From contig CAMNRH010000027.1 in assembly GCA_946552115.1 (NCBI GenBank), positions 1 to 39,151 of the forward strand: 39,151 nt of DNA, given 5' to 3'. Source of the DNA: an uncultured Lachnospiraceae bacterium (GTDB taxonomy: Bacteria > Bacillota > Clostridia > Lachnospirales > Lachnospiraceae). The position numbers and the translations under genes are program-made. Shown one piece after another: positions 33,206 through 39,151 of this stretch; the stretch's first letter is position 1, and each line of letters opens with the position of its first letter. The notes below the pieces were generated by a model that worked only from the letters and a program-made list of their open reading frames with translations, made no database searches and was not told the origin of the DNA.

Positions 33206-34492
33206 ATGATGAGAAAAGGGCATATTCTTGGATATGACATAAATGAAAAAAATTGTCAGATTAGTTTTTTTGATGAGACGAAAGATGAGCCGGAAACATA
33301 CGAAATTACTGCCGGTAATACTCAGATTCCTCTCGTAATCGGATATTTTCAGGAGCGGTGGATATATGGGAAAGAGGCGAAGCGGCTGGCGACGGTCAGC
33401 CTTGGATATACGATATCCGACCTTTTTGAGCGTGCCATGCGAAGAGAAAAGCTCAGGCTTGGCGAGAGGATGTATGATGCTGTATGGCTTCTTGCAAAAT
33501 ATGTAGAGCTTACACTTGAAAAATTTGAGGATATAGAATATATTACGTTTACGACACCGGAGACGAATATTGATATGTCGAAAATGTTAAAAGGAATCGG
33601 CCGGCATCTGGGAATTCCAAAATCCCACGTATATGTGCAGGATTATAAGGAAAGCTTTTGTCAGTATATGATATTTCAGCCGAAAGAGCTGTGGCAGTAT
33701 GAATCGGCTCTGTTTTTTTGCGATGATCAGAGAATCAGGGCTTATATGCTAAGAAAGCTTAATGTAGATGCAAGCCATGCAGGGGATACTTTTATCACCG
33801 TTGACGAAGTGGCGAATGCTCATATGAAAGAGTTAGAAGCGCTTTATCCGATTATCAGTGCGGAAAAAGCAAGGGATGCGGACGCCGGCTTTAAGTCTAT
33901 GATTGAAAATATTTTTGAAAAGAAAGTGATATCATCCGTTTATCTGACGGGAGAAGGGTTTGAAAATAACTGGTATCCTGATTCGCAAAAAGTGCTGTGT
34001 AACGGAAGAAGAGCCTTTTTAGGCAATAATCTGTACAGCAGGGGCGCATGCTATACGTCTATACGAAGAGCCGCAAAAAAAGAGGACGGTCCGATTTATC
34101 TGGATGAGAGCATGCTTATGGAGCGTATTGCGCTGCGGATGCGTGTGAACGGGCAGGAAGGCTGGTATCCGATTGTTTCGTGGGGAGAGCATTGGTATGA
34201 GGCGGACGGCCAGTGGGAGGTGCTTCTTGAGGATACGTCCGATATAGAGATTCTCGTAGAATCACTCAGCGGAGAGGAGATGGTGGTGGAAAAGCTGTCT
34301 CTTGAGGGAATGCCGGACCGCAGGGATTATTCTCTGCGGATTCAGGTTGAGGTGCTGTTTCTTGATGAAAGAACATGCAGGCTTACGTTTAAAGATATAG
34401 GCTTCGGAGATTTTTTCCCCGCAACGGATTTTCAGGTAGAGAAAGTAATTGGTTTAGGAGGAACAAATGGGCAGTTTAATTCTATGTCATAA
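33206..34492 (+). CDS. DUF5716-family actin/Hsp70-like protein
   Basis: A 428-residue protein behind GAGGGAGG, with two adjacent ATG codons. The N-terminus HILGYDINEKNCQISFF resembles the phosphate-1 loop of actin/Hsp70-type ATPases (G.D.G...). A later VYLTGEGFENNW at about 245-256, followed by GRRAFLGNNLYSRGACY at about 268-284, resembles the adenosine motif and the closing A.GAA helix. Residues 285-428 are a beta-rich C-terminal part. The key Gly and Thr residues of true Hsp70 loops are partly replaced (DIN in place of DLGT), so ATP binding is likely but hydrolysis uncertain. It sits between DUF5717 and a TPR-like gene, with a 26-base overlap to the latter, which suggests a complex. Confidence 0.8.
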   Translation: MMRKGHILGYDINEKNCQISFFDETKDEPETYEITAGNTQIPLVIGYFQERWIYGKEAKRLATVSLGYTISDLFERAMRREKLRLGERMYDAVWLLAKYVELTLEKFEDIEYITFTTPETNIDMSKMLKGIGRHLGIPKSHVYVQDYKESFCQYMIFQPKELWQYESALFFCDDQRIRAYMLRKLNVDASHAGDTFITVDEVANAHMKELEALYPIISAEKARDADAGFKSMIENIFEKKVISSVYLTGEGFENNWYPDSQKVLCNGRRAFLGNNLYSRGACYTSIRRAAKKEDGPIYLDESMLMERIALRMRVNGQEGWYPIVSWGEHWYEADGQWEVLLEDTSDIEILVESLSGEEMVVEKLSLEGMPDRRDYSLRIQVEVLFLDERTCRLTFKDIGFGDFFPATDFQVEKVIGLGGTNGQFNSMS

Positions 34493-35225
34493 AAAGCGTG
34501 CAAAGAGACCATATGAAATATCCCGTGTTCATATAAGAATCTATACCATTGAGGAACTGTGTTACTATATATGCAATAATCTTTATCTGATTGACCATAT
34601 GATTATGAATCGGAGACTTTGCGACTGGCTGCAGGATGAGCTGGAACTCGATTCTATGGCCGAGACACTCAGAAAAGAGCTGGATCAGAATGCAACCCTT
34701 TCGGAATTTGTGCTTACTATTCTAAAGGGGTCTGTGATTTATGCGCCGCTTGAGATTACCCGGATACAGAATCTTCTGGAGCAGCTTCAAAATCAAAAGG
34801 AGGTTGAAAAGGCAAAGTACAAGGCGGATACCCTTTTAAAGGCGGGAGAATATGCGGCGGCAATTCTGATTTATCAATCGGTGATTAACCGGGAATGGGA
34901 CGATTCGGTTGATCAGACATTTTACGGACGTGTTTACGGGTGTCTCGGAACTGCTTACGGCTGTCTGTTTTTGTACGAAGAGGCGGCGCTTATGTACCGG
35001 GAGGCCTATCGAATCTGCGAGAGGCCCGATATGCTGAAAGCATACCTGTATTGCTGCCAGCGTTATCTTCCCGAGGAGGAATATGTAAAGATGCTTTCCG
35101 GAAATCCTGTTTTTTTGAGTGTGTCTTCACTTGTGAAAGAGGAGATACAAAAGGCCAAAAAAGAGGTTGATATGGATGTGAAAGAAAAACAGCTCAGTGT
35201 GTGGAAGAAAGAGTATCGTGTATAA
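34467..35225 (+). CDS. TPR-like protein of the DUF5717/DUF5716 cassette
   Basis: A 252-residue cytoplasmic protein overlapping the preceding gene by 26 bases; AGGAGGAAC precedes its ATG. Residues 20-105 form a helical N-terminal part (IRIYTIEELCYYICNNLYLI, LRKELDQNATLSEFVLTILK). Residues 110-205 contain two TPR-like helix pairs (KADTLLKAGEYAAAILIYQS, YGCLFLYEEAALMYREAYRI). The C-terminus is highly charged (EEIQKAKKEVDMDVKEKQLS). I do not recognise a named family. TPR arrays commonly hold Hsp70-type partners, so contact with the DUF5716 protein is a reasonable guess. It is 24 bases before purB. Confidence 0.75.
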   Translation: MGSLILCHKKRAKRPYEISRVHIRIYTIEELCYYICNNLYLIDHMIMNRRLCDWLQDELELDSMAETLRKELDQNATLSEFVLTILKGSVIYAPLEITRIQNLLEQLQNQKEVEKAKYKADTLLKAGEYAAAILIYQSVINREWDDSVDQTFYGRVYGCLGTAYGCLFLYEEAALMYREAYRICERPDMLKAYLYCCQRYLPEEEYVKMLSGNPVFLSVSSLVKEEIQKAKKEVDMDVKEKQLSVWKKEYRV

Positions 35226-35249
35226 TAATGTGAGGAGGAGAAAAAAATT

Positions 35250-36683
35250 ATGAGTAACGACAGATATGTAAGCCCGCTTTCCGAGAGATATGCGGGAAAA
35301 GAGATGCAGTATATTTTTTCGCCGGATAAAAAATTCCGTACATGGAGAAAACTGTGGATTGCTCTGGCGGAAACAGAGAAAGAATTGGGACTCCCGATTA
35401 CGGACGAACAGATTGAGGAGCTTAAGAGCCATGCGGATGATATTAACTATGAGGTGGCGAAAGAGCGGGAAAAGAAGGTGCGCCATGATGTGATGTCCCA
35501 TGTGTATGCATATGGGCAGCAGTGTCCGAAAGCGAAAGGGATTATTCATCTCGGAGCAACCTCCTGCTACGTGGGCGACAATACGGATGTGATTCTTATG
35601 GCGGAGGCCCTTGATATTGTAAAGAAAAAGCTGGTTAATGTGCTTTCGGAGCTTGCAGAATTTGCAGATGAATATAAAAATCAGCCGACGCTTGCATTCA
35701 CGCATTTTCAGCCGGCGCAGCCTACGACAGTAGGAAAGCGCGCCACGCTTTGGATGCAGGAATTTCTGATGGATTTGGAGGACCTTGATTATGTAAGGGG
35801 CAGTCTTAAGCTTCTCGGATCGAAAGGTACTACGGGAACACAGGCGAGCTTTTTGGAGCTTTTCGACGGAGATCAGGAGACGATTGACAGAATTGATCCG
35901 ATGATTGCGAAAAAGATGGGGTTTGAGGCGTGCTATCCGGTGTCCGGACAGACCTACTCCCGCAAGGTGGATACGAGAGTGCTGAATGTTCTTGCCGGAA
36001 TTGCTGCCAGCGCACATAAGTTTTCAAATGATATCCGGCTTTTGCAGCACTTAAAAGAGGTTGAGGAGCCTTTCGAGAAGAGCCAGATTGGTTCTTCGGC
36101 GATGGCATATAAGAGAAACCCTATGAGAAGCGAGAGAATTGCCTCATTGTCCAGATATGTGATGATTGACGCCCTCAATCCGGCAATTACATCGGCGACA
36201 CAGTGGTTTGAACGCACGCTTGACGATTCGGCGAATAAGCGTCTTAGTATTCCGGAGGGATTCCTTGCTATTGACGGAATTCTGGATTTGTGCCTGAATG
36301 TAGTCGACGGCCTTGTCGTATATCCGAAAGTAATTGAGAAGCGTCTTATGAGCGAGCTTCCGTTTATGGCGACAGAGAACATTATGATGGATGCGGTAAA
36401 GGCGGGGGGAGACAGGCAGGAGCTTCATGAGAGAATCCGCGAGCTATCTATGGAAGCGGGGAAAAATGTGAAAGAGAAAGGAATGGATAACAATCTTCTT
36501 GAGCTGATTGCGGCGGATTCCGCATTCGGGCTTGATGAGGCGGCGCTGAAAGAAGCGATGGATCCTGCAAAATATGTGGGACGGGCTCCGCAGCAGGTGG
36601 ATATGTTCCTTAAAGAGGTTATGAATCCGTTGTTAAAAGAAAACAAAGAAATACTTGGTATGACGGCTGAAATTCATGTGTAG
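35250..36683 (+). CDS. purB: Adenylosuccinate lyase
   Basis: A 477-residue enzyme of the fumarase/aspartase superfamily. It removes fumarate from SAICAR in purine synthesis and from adenylosuccinate in AMP formation. The superfamily signature GSSAMAYKRNPMRSERI is intact; HDVMSHVYAYG and TSCYVGDNTDV, LAFTHFQPAQPTTVGKRA supply other active-site segments, including the catalytic His of THFQPAQ. The length is typical of the clostridial type. GAGGAGG precedes the ATG. It is only 24 bases after the TPR-like gene and has no visible promoter of its own, so it probably shares the DUF5717 operon transcript. A strong terminator follows. Confidence 0.96.
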   Translation: MSNDRYVSPLSERYAGKEMQYIFSPDKKFRTWRKLWIALAETEKELGLPITDEQIEELKSHADDINYEVAKEREKKVRHDVMSHVYAYGQQCPKAKGIIHLGATSCYVGDNTDVILMAEALDIVKKKLVNVLSELAEFADEYKNQPTLAFTHFQPAQPTTVGKRATLWMQEFLMDLEDLDYVRGSLKLLGSKGTTGTQASFLELFDGDQETIDRIDPMIAKKMGFEACYPVSGQTYSRKVDTRVLNVLAGIAASAHKFSNDIRLLQHLKEVEEPFEKSQIGSSAMAYKRNPMRSERIASLSRYVMIDALNPAITSATQWFERTLDDSANKRLSIPEGFLAIDGILDLCLNVVDGLVVYPKVIEKRLMSELPFMATENIMMDAVKAGGDRQELHERIRELSMEAGKNVKEKGMDNNLLELIAADSAFGLDEAALKEAMDPAKYVGRAPQQVDMFLKEVMNPLLKENKEILGMTAEIHV

Positions 36684-36694
36684 GCCGGATGGAA

Positions 36695-36722
36695 AAGAGC
36701 CCGGGAGAATCGGGCTTTTTTT
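36695..36722 (+). terminator. Intrinsic terminator after purB
   Basis: AGCCCG (36698-36703) pairs with CGGGCT (36711-36716), extended by A-T pairs, and is followed by a run of seven T. It ends the DUF5717-DUF5716-TPR-purB unit. Confidence 0.9.
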
Positions 36723-36780
36723 GTGCGGTTTTGTTGTGTGAAGAAAATTCTTTGAAGATAGAAAAAAATGGGGAATTTCA

Positions 36781-36809
36781 TTGCATTTTTTGGAAAAATC
36801 ATATACTAT
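36781..36809 (+). promoter_or_regulatory. Probable promoter of the symporter gene
   Basis: TTGCAT (36781-36786), a 17-base spacer and TACTAT (36804-36809); an overlapping TATACT at 36802 is an alternative -10. No glycine aptamer is visible in the leader that follows. Confidence 0.55.
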
Positions 36810-36872
36810 AGAGATACCGAATAATATATAAATTTTATTTGGAATATCTATAAAAAAGGGGGAACTAGTAAA

Positions 36873-38243
36873 ATGGAAGCGATGTTGAATAATATTTTCT
36901 CAACATTAGGCAGCTATCTGTCAAACTACATTCTTATCGTTGCTCTTCTTGGCGGAGGAATCTGGTTTACAGTAAAGCTTGGATTTATTCAGGTGAAAGG
37001 CTTCGGAGAGGGAATGAGAAGGACCTTTGGCGGAATGTTCAAGAAAGGCGATAAAGCGGGAGCGGACGGAATGTCGTCCTTTCAGGCTCTTGCGACAGCA
37101 ATTGCGGCCCAGGTAGGCACCGGGAATATTGCGGGAGCGGCTACGGCCCTTGCAATCGGAGGCCCTGGAGCAATCTTCTGGATGTGGATTGCAGCGTTTC
37201 TTGGAATGGCGACGATCTACGCCGAGGCAATCATGGCTCAGAAGTATAAGCAGGTCGGAGAGGACGGAGAGGTAACGGGAGGTCCTGTGTACTACATACG
37301 CGCGGCGTTTTCAGGGACCTTTGGCAAGGTGCTGGCAGGTATTTTTGCCGTTCTTATCACGTTGGCGCTTGGCTTTATGGGAAATGCAGTGCAGTCGAAT
37401 TCAATTGCGGCAGCGTTTAATACCGCATTCGGATTACCTCAGTGGATTATGGGTATTATTCTTGCATTACTTGCCCTGTTCGTATTTTTAGGCGGTACAG
37501 GACGTATTGCAAAGATTACAGAGCTGATTGTCCCGATTATGGCGGCATTTTATATTGTCGGATCTCTGATTGTAATTGTTTATAATTTTAAAGAAATTCC
37601 GTATGCATTTCACGCAATTGTTGTAGGAGCGTTTGCGCCTTCTTCTATTGTCGGCGGCGCTGCCGGTGCGACAATTAAGCTTGCTCTTACAAAGGGTGTC
37701 GCCAGAGGCCTCTTCTCCAATGAAGCAGGTATGGGTTCCACGCCTCACGCACATGCGGTTGCAAAGGTGAATCATCCGGTAGAGCAGGGCTTTGTAGCTA
37801 TGATTGGCGTATTTATTGATACATTCGTTATCCTGAACCTGACTGCGCTTGTAATTATTACGACACATGCTATCCCGACAGGAAAGACAGGAGCGGAGCT
37901 CAGCCAGTATGCATTTTCTACGCTGTATGGAAAGGGAGGAGATATTTTTATAGCAATCTGCATGTTCTTCTTCGCATTTTCCACAATTCTCGGGTGGTAT
38001 TTCTTTGGACAGGCGAATATTAAATATCTGTTCGGAGCGAAAGCTGTTAAGATTTACTCGGTAATCGTTGCCGTTTGCGTATTTCTTGGTTCGCTTGCAG
38101 AGGTTGAGCTTGTATGGACCATGCAGGATACGTTCAACTCTTTGATGGTTATACCGAATATTCTGGCATTGTTTGCGTTGAGCGGTGTAATTAAGAAAGT
38201 ACATGACGATTATTTCCAGAATTTTAATAAAAAGGGGAAATAA
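36873..38243 (+). CDS. Sodium:alanine/glycine symporter, AGCS family
   Basis: A 456-residue membrane transporter with about eleven membrane segments, full length for the family. It has the conserved AGCS regions GTGNIAGAATALAIGGPGAI (following AIAAQV) and GLFSNEAGMGSTPHAHA, and the first segment NYILIVALLGGGIWFTVKLG. AGCS members take up alanine or glycine with sodium. It starts after AAAAAGGGGG. The next operon is the glycine riboswitch-controlled grd set, which makes glycine the likely main substrate; this is inference from context. It has its own promoter and no riboswitch. Confidence 0.93.
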   Translation: MEAMLNNIFSTLGSYLSNYILIVALLGGGIWFTVKLGFIQVKGFGEGMRRTFGGMFKKGDKAGADGMSSFQALATAIAAQVGTGNIAGAATALAIGGPGAIFWMWIAAFLGMATIYAEAIMAQKYKQVGEDGEVTGGPVYYIRAAFSGTFGKVLAGIFAVLITLALGFMGNAVQSNSIAAAFNTAFGLPQWIMGIILALLALFVFLGGTGRIAKITELIVPIMAAFYIVGSLIVIVYNFKEIPYAFHAIVVGAFAPSSIVGGAAGATIKLALTKGVARGLFSNEAGMGSTPHAHAVAKVNHPVEQGFVAMIGVFIDTFVILNLTALVIITTHAIPTGKTGAELSQYAFSTLYGKGGDIFIAICMFFFAFSTILGWYFFGQANIKYLFGAKAVKIYSVIVAVCVFLGSLAEVELVWTMQDTFNSLMVIPNILALFALSGVIKKVHDDYFQNFNKKGK

Positions 38244-38314
38244 GACAGAATATCTAAAAATAGGTTTTGTGTTTTGTGAAATATGACTAAATAAAATAAA
38301 ATTTAGCTAAAGGG

Positions 38315-38343
38315 TTGAAAATATTTTAACAATAAGTTACTAT
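38315..38343 (+). promoter_or_regulatory. Promoter of the glycine-responsive grd operon
   Basis: TTGAAA (38315-38320), 17 bases and TACTAT (38338-38343). Transcription from here would begin about 50 bases before the glycine aptamer. A small hairpin (GCAATGAA with TTCGTTGC, 38353-38373) lies between. Confidence 0.7.
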
Positions 38344-38402
38344 AGATACAGGCAATGAAATATATTCGTTGCATCTATAAACAAGTAAATAGCGGGATGA
38401 TT

Positions 38403-38505
38403 TTTTCCAAGAGAGAGCTATCGTGGTAGCCGCCGAAGAGGCAAACCCGACATATGAGGTGAACATGTGCAGGGCGAAACTTTCAGGCAAAAGGACTGGG
38501 AAAAG
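38403..38505 (+). ncRNA. Glycine riboswitch, single aptamer
   Basis: The conserved glycine aptamer elements are present in order: GAGAGAGCTA with a short hairpin, GCCGCCGAAGAGGCAAA (38429-38445), and CTTTCAGGCAAAAGGAC (38480-38496). Only one aptamer is seen, in place of the usual tandem pair; a short ghost partner could exist on either flank. It lies upstream of grdX-grdE, where glycine binding would be expected to permit expression through the terminator at 38573-38614. Confidence 0.92.
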
Positions 38506-38572
38506 GACCGTATTCTGAATCTTGTGTTGGATGATAGCAGGCTTTGGAAAAAGCAATCAAGACAAAAGACAG

Positions 38573-38614
38573 AAAGGGCGATAGCACATTTTTATTTGCA
38601 TCGTCCTTTTTTTT
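38573..38614 (+). terminator. Terminator between the glycine aptamer and grdX
   Basis: AAAGGGCGAT (38573-38582) pairs with ATCGTCCTTT (38600-38609, one G-T pair), the stem can extend with GCA/TGC, and eight T follow (38607-38614). It is the likely expression platform of the riboswitch: formed without glycine, avoided with glycine. Confidence 0.8.
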
Positions 38615-38643
38615 CGGAAATTGCAGGAAAGGGTGGATAAGAG

Positions 38644-39027
38644 ATGGAGAAAAACTACATGATAATAACGAATAATCCATTAGTTCTGAAAAAGCTTGAC
38701 GACAGCCACGCAGTTGCTTACGAAGATATTTCTTATGAAGACGTATTAAAGAAAGTCAGAGACAGAATTCACGAGGGTCACCAGCTTTTATCGCATCCTT
38801 TATCGGGAAGTGTGAAGCCTAATGAGACACCGTACAAATCGGTAATGATTTCAAAAGGGAAGGGGGAGATAGACGAAAGGTCGCTTGAAATTATTGAAAA
38901 CGCCATACAAGCGTGCCGTAAGTTTGTATTTAAATCAGATAAGTACAAGCCGGAGGTATATGACGATTTTCAATTAATTGACTGGACCTTATTAGAAAGC
39001 GGGATTGCATCGGCAGATGCATGGTAA
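38644..39027 (+). CDS. grdX: GrdX family protein
   Basis: A 127-residue cytoplasmic protein that stands first in glycine reductase operons; its biochemical role is not established. The recognisable features are the N-terminal YMIITNNPLVLKKL, the central ISYEDVLKKVRDRIHEGHQL, SHPLSGSVKPNETPYKSVMI, and the terminal DDFQLIDWTLLESGIASADA. The length is normal. AAAGGGTGG precedes the ATG, which lies 29 bases beyond the riboswitch terminator. The next gene, grdE, follows after 68 bases. Confidence 0.93.
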   Translation: MEKNYMIITNNPLVLKKLDDSHAVAYEDISYEDVLKKVRDRIHEGHQLLSHPLSGSVKPNETPYKSVMISKGKGEIDERSLEIIENAIQACRKFVFKSDKYKPEVYDDFQLIDWTLLESGIASADAW

Positions 39028-39095
39028 GTCATTGGGGTTGTCAAAGCGTTGCAGCTTAAAACAATAATATCAAAATATTAAGGAGGGAATCAAAA

Positions 39096-39151
39096 GTGAG
39101 ATTAGAAATGGGACACATTTACATTAAGGATATTCAGTTTGCGGCTGAGTC
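39096..39151 (+). CDS. grdE: Glycine reductase complex component B, GrdE proprotein (start only)
   Basis: Only the first 18 codons are in the window, read from a GTG behind AAGGAGGG: RLEMGHIYIKDIQF follows the start, matching the GrdE start pattern (RLE.G.I.IKDIQFG). GrdE is cut into the alpha and beta subunits of component B, which binds glycine and passes it to selenoprotein A. Selenocysteine genes (grdA, grdB) would be expected beyond the window end. The identity rests on this short match plus the preceding riboswitch and grdX. Confidence 0.85.
   Translation, partial: MRLEMGHIYIKDIQFAAE

Noticed and set aside
35127-36017. 296-residue antisense frame across the TPR-like gene and purB
   Set aside because: It spans two real genes on the other strand and has shadow-type composition.
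38353-38373. Hairpin between the grd promoter and the glycine aptamer as a second aptamer
   Set aside because: It is a simple 8-bp stem without any of the conserved glycine-aptamer core sequences.

Overview
The window looks like a chromosome segment of a low-to-mid GC Firmicute, most likely a gut Lachnospiraceae-type Clostridium. The reasons are strong AGGAGG ribosome sites, a SleB-type spore hydrolase domain, a BceRSAB-type peptide-resistance module, the Lachnospiraceae-typical DUF5717/DUF5716 pair, and the start of a glycine reductase (Stickland) operon behind a glycine riboswitch. I saw no tRNA, rRNA, CRISPR array or transposase.

Positions 1 to about 12,270 are the right-hand part of a siphophage-type prophage. 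A Rha-type regulator and a small frameshifted gene, closed by their own terminator, sit directly before the tail module. The tail module runs tape measure, distal tail protein, tail endopeptidase-like protein, coiled-coil adaptor, receptor-binding-like protein and a further tail-tip protein. It is followed by two small membrane (holin-like) proteins and an NlpC/P60-like endolysin. Head, packaging, replication and integrase genes are not in the window. The prophage appears to end inside a host gene on the minus strand (12255-13148, SpoIID-like domain), whose reading frame stops abruptly after a CPNWM motif; the missing 3' part should lie at the other prophage end.

Positions 13,149-19,391 are host core genome. 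They hold a membrane-anchored transglutaminase-like protein that overlaps a prepilin-type peptidase gene, then carA-carB with a near-consensus sigma-A promoter and a long GC-rich terminator hairpin. Positions 19,392-22,776 form an autoregulated GntR (YtrA-type)/ABC ATPase/permease operon with a clear promoter and palindromic operator. A secreted SleB-like hydrolase follows. Positions 23,658-28,244 are a BceRSAB-type two-component system plus ABC transporter for sensing and resisting cell-envelope-active peptides. A small cupin gene and a convergent HisC/CobD-like aminotransferase then meet over a GGGGAC-type hairpin repeat that supplies the last codons of both.

Positions 29,809-36,722 appear to be one transcription unit: a 1,094-residue DUF5717 protein, an actin/Hsp70-like DUF5716 protein, a TPR-like protein, and purB. 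The function of the first three is unknown to me, and they are the best candidate here for an undescribed system. Positions 36,781-39,151 are glycine-centred: an AGCS-family sodium:alanine/glycine symporter, then a promoter, a single-aptamer glycine riboswitch, a terminator, grdX, and the first codons of grdE cut by the window end.
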